Part shown: positions 8,235-24,657 of the stretch, piece after piece
Position numbering within the stretch: the first letter of the stretch is position 1
Layout of the letters: each line of letters opens with the position of its first letter
NCBI RefSeq assembly: GCF_000836725.1
Contig: NZ_JXTH01000001.1
Coordinates: 35,259-99,258, forward strand
Source of the DNA: Anoxybacillus thermarum
GTDB taxonomy: Bacteria > Bacillota > Bacilli > Bacillales > Anoxybacillaceae
Length of the DNA: 64,000 nt
Reading direction: 5' to 3'
Position numbers and translations under genes: made by a program
Notes under the pieces: model-generated
Told to the model about the DNA's origin: nothing
The model's input: only the letters and a program-made list of their open reading frames with translations
Database searches by the model: none

Positions 8235-8482
8235 ACAGTTATACAAGAAAAAACGATGAAGGGGACAGTAGTTCTTTCAACAGCTTATTCCAGCGAGTCG
8301 AGGGTGGTGGAAGCTCGGCATAAGCGAAGGAATGAAAATCACCCCGGAGTTCCGTGCCGAATGAGTAGTAGGACACGGCGCGTCATTCCCGTTACGAATG
8401 TTGAGTGGACTATGGGAACATAGTCAATAAGGGTGGTACCGCGAGACCTTCTCGTCCCTTTTGGGCATGAGAAGGTTTTTTT
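8235..8482 (+). promoter_or_regulatory. T-box riboswitch sensing tRNA-Ile
   Basis: The leader shows the order expected of a T-box: CAGTAG near the base of stem I, the distal loop region CCAGCGAGTCGAGGG and GGTGGAAGCTCGG, the specifier ATC followed by A at 8338-8341, and the tRNA acceptor-binding box AGGGTGGTACCGCG at 8430-8443. ATC is an isoleucine codon, which agrees with the ileS gene downstream. Uncharged tRNA-Ile would stabilise the antiterminator formed with the T-box and let transcription reach ileS. This explains the otherwise gene-free stretch 8202-8512. Confidence 0.95.
8446..8482 (+). terminator. T-box attenuator terminator before ileS
   Basis: ACCTTCTC at 8446-8453 pairs with GAGAAGGT at 8469-8476, followed by seven T. 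The 5' arm comes directly after the T-box sequence, so it competes with the antiterminator. Confidence 0.92.
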
Positions 8483-8512
8483 ATTTTCATACATAAAGGA
8501 GGTTTTAACATC

Positions 8513-11266
8513 ATGGATTACAAAGATACGTTACTCATGCCAAAGACTGATTTCCCGATGCGTGGCAATCTTCCGCAACGCGAACCGCAAATACAAGCAA
8601 AATGGGAAGAGATGGACATTTACCGTAAAGTGCAAGAGCGCACGAAAGATCGTCCGTTGTTTGTGCTACATGACGGACCGCCGTATGCAAACGGTGACAT
8701 TCATATGGGTCATGCGCTCAATAAAATTTTAAAAGATTTCATCGTTCGCTATAAATCGATGAGCGGCTACTGTGCACCGTACGTGCCGGGGTGGGATACG
8801 CACGGATTGCCAATTGAAACGGCGCTTACGAAAAATAAAGGCGTCAATCGAAAAGAAATGAGCGTTGCTGAATTTCGAAAATTATGTGAGCAATATGCAT
8901 ATGAGCAAATTGACCGTCAGCGCGAGCAATTTAAACGACTTGGCGTGCGCGGCGACTGGGACAATCCTTACATTACGTTAACGCCAGAATACGAAGCACA
9001 ACAAATTAAAGTGTTTGGCGAAATGGCGAAAAAAGGGTTAATTTACAAAGGGTTAAAGCCAGTATATTGGTCTCCATCAAGCGAATCAGCGCTTGCGGAA
9101 GCAGAAATTGAGTATAAAGATAAACGGTCGCCGTCTATTTACGTCGCTTTTCCTGTGAAAGACGGAAAAGGTGTGCTTGATGGCGATGAACATATCGTCA
9201 TTTGGACGACAACGCCATGGACGATTCCAGCGAACTTAGGCATCGCTGTTCATCCAGAGCTGCAATATAGCGTTGTTGAAGCAGATGGTCGTAAATATGT
9301 CGTTGCATCCGAGTTGCTTTCATCCGTGCAAAAAGAAATTGGTTGGGAACATGTGACAGTATTAAAAACAGTCAAAGGAAGCGAGCTTGAGTACGTCGTG
9401 GCGAAACATCCGTTTTACGACCGCGATTCGCTCGTCATTTGTGGCGAACACGTCACAACGGACGCTGGAACAGGTTGCGTTCATACAGCTCCAGGACACG
9501 GGGAAGACGACTTTATCGTCGGGCAAAAATACGGTTTAGGCGTGCTTTGTCCAGTTGACGAGCGCGGCTATATGACAGAAGAAGCGCCAGGATTTGCCGG
9601 CATGTTTTACGATGAGGCGAACAAAGCGATTACGGAAAAACTACAAGAAGTAGGCGCCCTGTTAAAACTATCGTTTATTACACACTCGTATCCGCACGAT
9701 TGGCGCACGAAGCAACCGACCATTTTCCGTGCGACGGCACAATGGTTTGCTTCCATCGATAAAATTCGCGAGCAACTGTTGCAAGCGGTGGAAGAAACGA
9801 AATGGGTGCCAGCATGGGGTGAAATTCGCATCCATAACATGATTCGCGATCGCGGTGACTGGTGCATTTCGCGCCAACGCGCATGGGGTGTACCGATCCC
9901 TGTCTTTTATGCGGAAAATGGCGAGCCAATTATTACAGACGAAACGATTGAACATGTATCGAACTTATTCCGCCAATACGGTTCTAACGTTTGGTTTGAA
10001 CGTGAAGCAAAAGACTTACTTCCAGAAGGGTTTACGCACCCAGGCAGTCCGAACGGACGCTTTACGAAAGAAACGGACATTATGGACGTATGGTTTGACT
10101 CCGGTTCTTCTCATCAAGCAGTGTTGGAAGAACGCGCAGATTTACAACGCCCAGCGGACCTTTATTTAGAAGGTTCCGACCAATATCGCGGTTGGTTTAA
10201 CTCATCGCTTTCCACAGCGGTGGCGGTGACAGGAAAAGCGCCGTATAAAGGCGTTTTAAGCCACGGATTCGTATTAGATGGAGAAGGGCGGAAAATGAGC
10301 AAATCGCTCGGCAACGTCGTCGTGCCGGCAAAAGTGATGGAACAGCTCGGTGCGGACATTTTGCGCCTTTGGGTTGCTTCTGTCGATTATCAAGCAGACG
10401 TGCGCATTTCTGATAACATTTTAAAACAAGTCGCCGAAGTGTATCGAAAAATTCGCAATACGTTCCGCTTTATGCTCGGTAACTTATTCGATTTCAACCC
10501 AGCAGAGCGCGTGGCGATAAATGAATTGCGCGAAGTCGATCGCTATATGCTCATTAAACTGAATCGTTTAATTGAAAAAGTAAAACAAGCGTATGAAACG
10601 TATGAGTTTGCGACGATTTATCATGAAGTGAACAACTTCTGTACCGTTGATTTAAGCGCGTTTTACTTCGACTTCTCAAAAGACGTGTTGTACATTGAAG
10701 CGGCAAATAGCCATGAACGACGCTCCATTCAAACGGTGTTGTATGACACGCTTGTGGCGTTAACGAAACTTGTTGCGCCAATTTTACCACATACGGCAGA
10801 TGAAGTATGGTCATACATTCCGCACGTAAAAGAAGAAAGTGTGCAACTTGTTGATATGCCAGAAGCGGTGCGTATGGATGATGAAGATCGCATCGTTAAA
10901 AAATGGGATGCATTTATGGAGTTGCGCGACGAAGTGTTAAAAGCGTTAGAAGTCGCGCGCAATGAAAAACTCATCGGTAAGTCGCTCACTGCGCATGTCA
11001 TTTTATATCCGACAGACGAAACGAAAGCGCTCATCGATTCGATTGAAGAAGATATGCAACAACTATTAATCGTTTCAGCATTTTCGATCGGTGGAACGTT
11101 TGCGGACGCACCGAGCGAGGCGCAAACATTTACAAAAACAGCGATCGTCGTCAAACAAGCAGAAGGAAAAACGTGTGCGCGTTGCTGGGTTGTGACACCA
11201 ACGGTCGGCGAAGATGCCAACCACCCAGAGCTATGTCCACGTTGTGCGGCAATTGTCAAGCAATAA
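8513..11266 (+). CDS. ileS: Isoleucyl-tRNA synthetase
   Basis: Class I synthetase that charges tRNA-Ile, 917 aa. The ATP-site HIGH motif appears as HMGH near residue 64-67 and KMSKS near 593. The CP1 editing domain, which clears Val-tRNA-Ile, contains [13 protein letters not shown] and the [10 protein letters not shown] block. The C-terminus has a zinc-binding end CARCW ... CPRC at about 885-915. The ATG follows AAAGGAGG. Expression is controlled by the T-box upstream, and a GC-rich hairpin follows the gene. Type is the ordinary bacterial IleS of Bacillaceae. Confidence 0.99.
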   Translation: MDYKDTLLMPKTDFPMRGNLPQREPQIQAKWEEMDIYRKVQERTKDRPLFVLHDGPPYANGDIHMGHALNKILKDFIVRYKSMSGYCAPYVPGWDTHGLPIETALTKNKGVNRKEMSVAEFRKLCEQYAYEQIDRQREQFKRLGVRGDWDNPYITLTPEYEAQQIKVFGEMAKKGLIYKGLKPVYWSPSSESALAEAEIEYKDKRSPSIYVAFPVKDGKGVLDGDEHIVIWTTTPWTIPANLGIAVHPELQYSVVEADGRKYVVASELLSSVQKEIGWEHVTVLKTVKGSELEYVVAKHPFYDRDSLVICGEHVTTDAGTGCVHTAPGHGEDDFIVGQKYGLGVLCPVDERGYMTEEAPGFAGMFYDEANKAITEKLQEVGALLKLSFITHSYPHDWRTKQPTIFRATAQWFASIDKIREQLLQAVEETKWVPAWGEIRIHNMIRDRGDWCISRQRAWGVPIPVFYAENGEPIITDETIEHVSNLFRQYGSNVWFEREAKDLLPEGFTHPGSPNGRFTKETDIMDVWFDSGSSHQAVLEERADLQRPADLYLEGSDQYRGWFNSSLSTAVAVTGKAPYKGVLSHGFVLDGEGRKMSKSLGNVVVPAKVMEQLGADILRLWVASVDYQADVRISDNILKQVAEVYRKIRNTFRFMLGNLFDFNPAERVAINELREVDRYMLIKLNRLIEKVKQAYETYEFATIYHEVNNFCTVDLSAFYFDFSKDVLYIEAANSHERRSIQTVLYDTLVALTKLVAPILPHTADEVWSYIPHVKEESVQLVDMPEAVRMDDEDRIVKKWDAFMELRDEVLKALEVARNEKLIGKSLTAHVILYPTDETKALIDSIEEDMQQLLIVSAFSIGGTFADAPSEAQTFTKTAIVVKQAEGKTCARCWVVTPTVGEDANHPELCPRCAAIVKQ

Positions 11267-11271
11267 CCTAC

Positions 11272-11300
11272 ATCCCCCCTCTCTTTTAAGGGGGGATTGT
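11272..11300 (+). terminator. Hairpin after ileS, probable terminator
   Basis: ATCCCCCCT at 11272-11280 pairs perfectly with AGGGGGGAT at 11289-11297. The T tract behind it is short (TGTTT), so termination may be partial and some read-through into lspA is likely. Confidence 0.6.
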
Positions 11301-11341
11301 TTATGATAAAATGAAAAAGAATTTCGCTTTGGAGGGGTATG

Positions 11342-11830
11342 ATGTTATATTATTTGCTTGCTTTTGTCGTCATTGTCATCGATCAATGGACGAAATGGCT
11401 CGTCGTTCGCTATATGGAATTAGGGGAAAGCATTCCGATCATCGAAAACGTGTTATATATGACGTCCCATCGCAATCGCGGGGCGGCATGGGGCATGTTG
11501 CAAGGACAATTTTGGTTATTTTACTTGATTACGATTGTTGTCGTCATTGGGATTATCGTATATATTCAGCGCTTGCAGCCGACGGAGCGGCTATTTGGCG
11601 TTGCTCTTGGGCTTATGCTTGGCGGAGCGATCGGTAACTTTATTGATCGCGTGTTTCGAAACGAAGTCGTCGATTTTGTACATACGTATATTTTCGATTA
11701 CAGCTTTCCGATTTTTAACGTCGCCGATGCCGCATTAACGGTTGGCGTGGCGCTTTTGTTTATCCAAACATGGACGGAAGAAAAAAAACGAAAGGGAATG
11801 AGCGATGGAGCAAATTCAACTAACGATTGA
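11342..11830 (+). CDS. lspA: Lipoprotein signal peptidase (signal peptidase II)
   Basis: Integral membrane aspartic protease that removes the signal peptide from diacylglyceryl prolipoproteins. The 162-aa product has four transmembrane segments and the two catalytic aspartates in [16 protein letters not shown] and [11 protein letters not shown]; the conserved [12 protein letters not shown] loop is present. The ATG at 11342 was chosen over the adjacent ATG at 11339 because GGAGG is 6 nt away, and because MLYYLLAF matches B. subtilis. It overlaps the next gene by 26 nt. Confidence 0.96.
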   Translation: MLYYLLAFVVIVIDQWTKWLVVRYMELGESIPIIENVLYMTSHRNRGAAWGMLQGQFWLFYLITIVVVIGIIVYIQRLQPTERLFGVALGLMLGGAIGNFIDRVFRNEVVDFVHTYIFDYSFPIFNVADAALTVGVALLFIQTWTEEKKRKGMSDGANSTND

Positions 11831-12716
11831 AGAACAACATGACGGGGAACGCATTGATAAAATTATCGCTGGATTAAATGAACAATGGTCCCGTTCCCAA
11901 GTGCAACAATGGCTAAAAGAAGGACACGTGCTCGTCAACGGAAAAGCAGTAAAACCGAACTACAAATGCCATGTCGATGATGAAGTCGTCATTTCCATTC
12001 CAAATCCCGAGCCGTTAGACGTTGAGCCTGAGCCGATTCCGCTCGACATTTATTACGAAGATGCCGATGTATTAGTCGTCAATAAGCCGCGCGGCATGGT
12101 CGTTCATCCAGCACCCGGTCATATGCGCGGAACGCTCGTCAATGCTTTGCTTGCTCATTGTCAAGATCTTTCAGGGATTAACGGCGTATTGCGCCCGGGC
12201 ATCGTTCATCGCATCGATAAAGATACGTCTGGCTTATTAATGGTCGCTAAAAACGATCTCGCCCATGAGTCGCTCGTCAATCAGCTTGTCAATAAAACGG
12301 TGACGCGGAAATATCATGCGATCGTTCATGGCGTCATCCCTCACGATTACGGAACGATTGATGCGCCCATTGGACGCGACCCACGCGACCGACAAAGCAT
12401 GGCCGTTGTTGAAAGCGGGAAAGAGGCGGTGACGCATTTTCGCGTCCTTGAACGATTTGAACATTATACGTACGTCGAATGTCAACTCGAAACAGGGCGA
12501 ACGCATCAAATTCGCGTTCATATGAAATATATCGGCTACCCGCTTGCTGGAGATCCGAAATACGGTCCGCGCAAAACGTTGCCGATTGACGGACAAGCGC
12601 TTCATGCTGGCGTATTAGGGTTTCATCACCCGCGCACAGGCGAATATTTGCAGTTTGAAGCGCCGCTTCCTCATGAATTTGAGCGCTTGCTCGATATGTT
12701 GCGAAATAATCGTTGA
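11805..12716 (+). CDS. rluD: Large-subunit-type RNA pseudouridine synthase (RluD/YlyB family)
   Basis: A 303-aa RluA/RluD-family enzyme that converts uridines of 23S rRNA to pseudouridine. An S4 domain occupies about residues 14-75 ([20 protein letters not shown]). The catalytic motif [10 protein letters not shown] is at 135-144 with the nucleophile Asp138. The substrate-site block [13 protein letters not shown] follows. The start lies inside lspA (26-nt overlap), the arrangement also found in B. subtilis as lspA-ylyB. Its stop codon TGA lies inside the -35 box of the pyr promoter. The exact target uridines cannot be read from sequence. Confidence 0.93.
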   Translation: MEQIQLTIEEQHDGERIDKIIAGLNEQWSRSQVQQWLKEGHVLVNGKAVKPNYKCHVDDEVVISIPNPEPLDVEPEPIPLDIYYEDADVLVVNKPRGMVVHPAPGHMRGTLVNALLAHCQDLSGINGVLRPGIVHRIDKDTSGLLMVAKNDLAHESLVNQLVNKTVTRKYHAIVHGVIPHDYGTIDAPIGRDPRDRQSMAVVESGKEAVTHFRVLERFEHYTYVECQLETGRTHQIRVHMKYIGYPLAGDPKYGPRKTLPIDGQALHAGVLGFHHPRTGEYLQFEAPLPHEFERLLDMLRNNR

Positions 12717-12741
12717 CAAAACAAAAAAAGAAACGTACAAT
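12713..12741 (+). promoter_or_regulatory. Sigma-A promoter of the pyr operon, overlapping the rluD stop
   Basis: TTGACA at 12713-12718 and TACAAT at 12736-12741 are 17 bp apart. The TGA of the -35 is the stop codon of the preceding gene. Transcription would start near 12748, just before the first PyrR attenuator. Confidence 0.87.
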
Positions 12742-12757
12742 GAGTTCAAGTGAACAA

Positions 12758-12853
12758 GACCTTTAAATTCAGTCCCGTGAGGCTGAGAAGGTGTCGGATT
12801 TAGGTGACGTATGCCTACATGTACCCTCTCGCCAAGCGGTGAGAGGGTTTTTT
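12758..12853 (+). promoter_or_regulatory. PyrR attenuator 1 (pyr leader)
   Basis: The PyrR-binding loop AGTCCCGTGAGGCT is at 12771-12784, framed by ACCTT and AAGGT that form the anti-antiterminator. The terminator is CCCTCTCGCC/GGTGAGAGGG at 12824-12847 with T6 to 12853. With UMP, PyrR binds the loop and lets the terminator form; without it, an antiterminator allows read-through. It matches the first of the three B. subtilis pyr attenuators. Confidence 0.93.
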
Positions 12854-12880
12854 GTGGTCAAGAAAGTATAAAATTTTCGG

Positions 12881-13065
12881 TCTGAAAAGCTGTCTAGCTC
12901 CAAGCGCCATCTGCTCGAGTCGCTCCGCCCCTTCTTTCGGTCGCGACACATTGAGATACTTCGGTGTTGTTGCCCACGCAGAACTAAGCAACCGCTTGGT
13001 TCGAGCTCCCCTCGGTTGGGCTTGTGCACTCTTCGCCGATAGGTAGGCGCTTTGAGCTTTTCTGA
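12881..13065 (+). repeat. Putative dispersed repeat (MITE/REP-like) with inverted ends in the pyr leader
   Basis: Between attenuator 1 and the pyrR ribosome binding site lies about 185 bp of non-coding DNA with imperfect inverted ends. AGCTCCAAGCGCC at 12896-12908 matches GGCGCTTTGAGCT at 13046-13058 in reverse complement with one mismatch; outside these, GAAAAGCT (12884-12891) mirrors AGCTTTTC (13055-13062). The inside is GC-rich with small palindromes such as AACCgcttGGTT. From memory, similar elements with CTAGCTCC...CGCC ends occur many times in Bacillaceae genomes; copy number here cannot be tested from one window. It adds untranslated RNA ahead of pyrR and has no convincing gene. Confidence 0.6.
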
Positions 13066-13617
<552 letters not shown>

Positions 13618-13620
13618 AGC

Positions 13621-13711
13621 ACCCTTTTTAAAGGCAGTCCAGCGAGGCTGACAAAGGGGATTCGTTTCCTATACCCTCTTTGTGCCTTCGTGCGGACAAA
13701 GAGGGTTTTTT
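13621..13711 (+). promoter_or_regulatory. PyrR attenuator 2 (pyrR-pyrP)
   Basis: The PyrR loop AGTCCAGCGAGGCT is at 13636-13649. The terminator CCCTCTTTGT/ACAAAGAGGG spans 13674-13705 with T6 after it. ACAAAGG right after the loop can pair with the terminator 5' arm (CCCTCTTTGT), giving the antiterminator. Confidence 0.93.
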
Positions 13712-13736
13712 ATTAAAATAGAAAGGGAGAGAGAAA

Positions 13737-17347
<3,611 letters not shown>

Positions 17348-17348
<1 letters not shown>

Positions 17349-18442
17349 TGAAACGACAACTCATTTTAGAAGATGGTACACGTTTTGTTGGAGAAGCGTT
17401 CGGAAGTAAGAGGCAAACAGTCGGTGAAGTCGTTTTTAACACAGGGATGACAGGATATCAAGAAATTTTAACCGATCCGTCGTATTGCGGACAAATTGTA
17501 ACGATGACATATCCGCTGATCGGCAACTACGGCGTAAACCGAGACGATTTTGAATCGATCGAACCGCACGTGTTCGGGTTTATTGTAAAAGAAGCGTGCC
17601 TATCTCCGTCCAATTGGCGAAGTGAAATGACAATTGACGAATATTTACGCATGAAAAACATCCCGGGTTTATCAGGGGTAGATACGCGCAAGCTGACGCG
17701 CATTATTCGTCAACACGGCACGTTAAAAGGGATGATTTGCGACATGGACGTTTCGGTGACAGAGGCGATCGCGTATTTAAAAGAAACGGAGCTTATACGC
17801 GATCAAGTGAAGCGCGTATCGACAAAAAGTGCGTACGCTAGTCCGGGGCGCGGTCATCGCGTCGTTTTAATTGACTTCGGCATGAAGCACGGCATTTTGC
17901 GCGAGTTAAATAAACGTCATTGCGACGTCATCGTACTCCCATACAATGCAACGGCAGAAGAAGTGTTGCAGTTGCATCCTGATGGGGTCATGTTATCGAA
18001 CGGACCGGGGGATCCGAAAGATGTGCCAGAGGCGATTCATATGATTCAAGGCATACTCGGTCACGTTCCACTTTTTGGGATTTGTCTCGGCCATCAACTG
18101 TTTGCGCTCGCATGCGGAGCAAACACAGAAAAAATGAAGTTCGGTCATCGCGGCTCGAATCATCCGGTAAAACAAATTGGAACAGGAAAAGTCGCGATTA
18201 CTTCACAAAACCATGGCTACACCGTCACGGAGCAGTCGCTTGCTCATACGAGATTAGAAGTGACGCACATCGCTTTAAACGACGGAACGATTGAAGGGCT
18301 TCGCCATCGCGACGTGCCGGCATTTACGGTGCAATACCATCCAGAAGCGTCACCGGGACCAGAAGATGCAAACGATTTATTCGATGATTTTATGACGATG
18401 ATTGAACAGTTTAAAAAAGAAAGAGGGGTCGTTCATGCCTAA
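17348..18442 (+). CDS. carA: Carbamoyl-phosphate synthase, small (glutaminase) subunit
   Basis: Releases ammonia from glutamine for CarB; 364 aa. The class I glutamine amidotransferase triad is visible: the nucleophile in [13 protein letters not shown] and the histidine/glutamate in [11 protein letters not shown]. The N-terminal half is the CarA-specific domain ([20 protein letters not shown]). This copy, within the pyr operon and under PyrR control, is the pyrimidine enzyme, called pyrAA in B. subtilis. The ATG at 17348 overlaps the pyrC stop (GTGATG). Confidence 0.97.
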
Positions 18443-21400
18443 ACGCCAAGATATTGAAACGATTCTTGTCATCGGTTCAGGGCCGATCGTCATCGGTCAA
18501 GCAGCAGAGTTTGATTATGCAGGTACGCAAGCATGTTTAGCATTAAAAGAAGAAGGGTATAAAGTCATTCTCGTCAACTCCAATCCAGCAACGATTATGA
18601 CTGATACAGAAATTGCTGACAAAGTATATATGGAGCCGTTAACGCTTGAATTTGTTGCGCGCGTCATTCGGAAAGAGCGTCCGGATGCCATTTTGCCGAC
18701 GCTTGGCGGGCAAACAGGGCTAAATTTAGCGGTCGAATTAGCGAAAGCAGGGGTGCTTGAGGAATGTGGCGTTGAAATTCTCGGCACGAAATTAGAAGCG
18801 ATTGAAAAAGCAGAAGACCGCGAACAATTTCGCGCGCTCATGAACGAACTTGGCGAGCCGGTTCCAGAAAGCGCCATCGTTCATAGTTTACAAGAAGCGT
18901 ATGCGTTCGTTGAACAAATTGGTTATCCGGTCATCGTCCGCCCGGCATTTACGCTCGGCGGAACAGGCGGCGGCATTTGTACGAACGAAGAAGAGCTTGT
19001 CGACATCGTTTCCAGCGGCTTAAAAATGAGCCCGGTTCATCAATGTTTATTAGAAAAAAGTATCGCAGGCTATAAAGAAATTGAGTACGAAGTGATGCGC
19101 GATGCAAAAGACAACGCGATCGTCGTTTGCAATATGGAAAATATCGATCCTGTCGGCATTCATACGGGCGATTCGATCGTCGTCGCCCCGAGCCAAACGT
19201 TAAGCGATCGCGAATATCAACTGTTGCGAAACGCCTCGCTTCGCATTATTCGCGCGCTCGGCATCGAAGGAGGGTGCAACGTCCAGCTCGCTCTTGATCC
19301 GCACAGTTTTCAATATTACGTCATTGAAGTAAACCCGCGCGTCAGTCGCTCATCGGCGCTTGCATCTAAAGCGACCGGATATCCGATTGCGAAACTAGCC
19401 GCAAAAATTGCGGTTGGCTTAACGCTTGATGAAATGATGAATCCGGTCACAGGAAAGACGTATGCTTGCTTTGAGCCAGCGCTCGATTACGTCGTGACAA
19501 AAATTCCGCGCTTTCCGTTTGACAAATTTGAATCAGCGAACCGTCATCTCGGCACGCAAATGAAAGCGACAGGGGAAGTGATGGCGATCGGGCGCACGTT
19601 TGAAGAGTCGCTATTAAAAGCGGTACGCTCGCTTGAAACGAACGTATATCATCTCGAGTTAAAAGAACAAGTTGATGACGCCTTGCTGCAAAAGCGCATT
19701 CGAAAAGCGGGAGATGAGCGTCTATTTTACATCGCCGAAGCGTTTCGCCGCGGCATAACGGTCGAACAAGTGCATGCATGGAGCCAAATCGACCCGTTCT
19801 TTTTAACGAAAATCGCCCGTATCGTCGCCTTCGAAACGGTTTTAAGCGACCGTGTTGGCGATATGACTGTTCTTCAACAAGCAAAAGCAATGGGCTTTTC
19901 TGATGTGGCGATCGCTAAACTTTGGCATATGGCTGAACGCGACGTATATGAAATGCGTAAACGCGCCCAAATCACACCTGTATATAAAATGGTCGATACG
20001 TGTGCGGCGGAATTTGAATCTGAAACACCGTATTATTACAGCACGTACGAAGAAGAAAACGAATCGATCGTGACCGCGAGGGAAAGTGTCGTCGTCCTCG
20101 GCTCTGGTCCAATTCGGATCGGGCAAGGAATTGAGTTTGACTACGCGACCGTTCATTGTGTATGGGCAATTAAAGAAGCGGGATATGAAGCAATCATTAT
20201 TAACAACAATCCAGAAACCGTTTCAACCGACTTTAGCATTTCCGATAAGTTGTACTTTGAACCGTTAACGATTGAAGATGTGATGCATGTCATCGATTTA
20301 GAACAGCCGATTGGCGTCATCGTCCAATTCGGCGGACAAACAGCGATCAACTTAGCGGCGGAATTAGCGGCGCGCGGCGTGCGCATTCTCGGCACATCGC
20401 TTGAAGATTTAGATCGTGCAGAAAACCGCGATAAATTTGAACGAACGCTCGCGCAACTCGGCATTCCGCAACCGAAAGGAAAAACAGCATATTCCGTACA
20501 AGAAGCTGTCCATATTGCGAACGAAATCGGTTACCCTGTTCTCGTTCGACCATCGTATGTTCTCGGCGGTCGGGCGATGGAAATCGTGTATAAGGAAGAA
20601 GAATTGCTTCATTATATGGAACATGCGGTCAAAGTAAATCCACAACATCCAGTACTCATCGACCGTTATTTAATCGGAAAAGAAATCGAAGTCGATGCCA
20701 TTTCGGACGGAGAAGATGTGTTTATCCCAGGCATTATGGAACATATTGAGCGCGCGGGCGTCCACTCTGGCGATTCGATTGCCGTATATCCGCCACAAAC
20801 GTTATCAAAAGACATTCAACAAAAAATTGTCGACTACACGATTGCGCTCGCGAAAGGGTTGCGCATCGTCGGACTGTTGAACATTCAGTTTGTATTGTAT
20901 GACGGCGAGGTGTACGTACTAGAAGTGAATCCGCGTTCGAGCCGAACCGTTCCGTTTTTAAGTAAAATTACGAACGTGCCGATGGCCAACATAGCAACAA
21001 AAGTCATTTTAGGAGAAACGTTGCAAGCGCTCGGATACAACACCGGATTAAAAGAAGAAAGCGACGGTGTATATGTGAAAGCCCCTGTCTTTTCGTTCGC
21101 GAAATTGCGCAACGTCGATATTTCGCTCGGACCAGAAATGAAATCGACAGGGGAAGTGATCGGAAAAGATGAAACGTTTGCGAAGGCGCTTTATAAAGGA
21201 CTTGTTGCTTCCGGCATTCACATTCGTCCATACGGTGCCGTGTTGTTGACGATCGCCGACAAAGATAAAGAAGAAGCGATCGGCATCGCCCGCCGGTTTT
21301 ACCATATCGGTTACCAGCTGCTTGCGACAAACGGCACAGCACAAACGTTACGGGAAGCGAACATTCCGGTAACCGTCGTCAATAAAATTCATACTGGTTC

Positions 21401-21622
21401 ACCAAACATTCTTGATGTGATTCGTCAAGGCAAAGCGCAAGTCGTCATTAACACATTAACAAAAGGAAAAGAAACGGAAAGCGACGGCTTCCGCATTCGT
21501 CGCGAGGCAGTCGAAAATGGCATTCCGTGTTTAACGTCGCTCGATACGGCGAAAGCGATGCTTCTCGTTTTAGAAGCGATGACGTTTTCGACAATGGCGA
21601 TGACGGAAAAGAAGGTGAATGT

Positions 21623-21626
<4 letters not shown>
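18435..21626 (+). CDS. carB: Carbamoyl-phosphate synthase, large subunit
   Basis: Makes carbamoyl phosphate from bicarbonate, ammonia and two ATP; 1063 aa (pyrAB in B. subtilis). Two homologous ATP-grasp halves are visible, each opening with an ATP/phosphate loop: [20 protein letters not shown] near residue 10 and [19 protein letters not shown] near 553. An MGS-like allosteric domain (about 935-1063, [20 protein letters not shown]) ends the protein. The ATG at 18435 follows AAAGAGGGG and overlaps carA by 8 nt. Length is normal. Confidence 0.98.
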
Positions 21627-24006
<2,380 letters not shown>

Positions 24007-24007
<1 letters not shown>

Positions 24008-24621
24008 TGAAAAAAGAAATCGCAAAACAACTTCTTTCGATCGGTGCTGTATCGTTGCGTCCAAACGAACCGTTTACATGGTCTTCAGGCATACAATCGC
24101 CGATTTATTGCGACAATCGTTTGACGTTAGCGTACCCCGCCGTTAGACAGGCAATTGCAGACGAACTGACATCACTCATTCGCACGCATTTTCCGAATGT
24201 AGAGGTCATCGCTGGCACAGCGACGGCAGGCATTCCCCATGCTGCATGGGTGAGCGAGCGGTTAAATATGCCGATGTGTTACATTCGGAGTCAAGCGAAA
24301 GGACACGGAAAAGGAAAGAAAATTGAAGGGAAAGTAGAACAGGGGCAACACGTCGTCGTCGTCGAAGATTTAATTTCAACAGGCGGCAGCTCATTGCATG
24401 CGGTGCGCGCCTTGCGTGAAGCGGGATGCAACGTGCTCGGTGTCGTTGCGATTTTTACATACGGATTAGAAAAAGGAAAACGAGCATTTCAACAAGAACA
24501 AGTCCCATACTATACCGTCACCGACTACGATACGCTCATGGAAACAGCGACAGAACTTGGCATCATCACTAAAGAGGAGCAAACAACGCTGCACCATTGG
24601 CGTGAACAGTTAGAAGCATAA
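24007..24621 (+). CDS. pyrE: Orotate phosphoribosyltransferase
   Basis: Joins orotate with PRPP to form OMP; 204 aa. The PRPP-binding motif [18 protein letters not shown] is near residues 116-133; the N-terminal block [16 protein letters not shown] binds orotate. It is the last gene of the pyr operon and is followed by a strong hairpin shared with the convergent gene on the other strand. In B. subtilis pyrE is followed by sulfate-assimilation genes before rqcH; those are missing here. Confidence 0.97.
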
Positions 24622-24625
24622 CAAT

Positions 24626-24656
24626 AAGGGTGTCCAACGAAAGCCGGACACCCTTT
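24626..24656. terminator. Bidirectional terminator between pyrE and the convergent repeat gene
   Basis: AAGGGTGTCC pairs with GGACACCCTT (24626-24635 / 24646-24655) around a 10-nt loop; T follows on the plus strand and TTATTG on the minus strand. The stop codon of the minus-strand gene begins 2 nt beyond, so one hairpin can serve both transcripts. Confidence 0.85.
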
Positions 24657-24657
24657 A

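Noticed and set aside
8211..8423. A 70-aa ORF between divIVA and ileS
   Set aside because: It lies inside the T-box leader and has no ribosome binding site or recognisable product.
10729..11259. A 176-aa antisense ORF within ileS, and a similar 171-aa one within pyrP (14519-15034)
   Set aside because: Composition rich in S, T and A reflects the complement of the sense codons; no initiation signals or known families.
12852..13046. ORFs of 64 aa (plus strand) and 113 aa (minus strand, 12769-13110) around the pyr leader
   Set aside because: They overlap the attenuator terminator and the repeat-like element and lack initiation signals; the repeat explains the sequence better.
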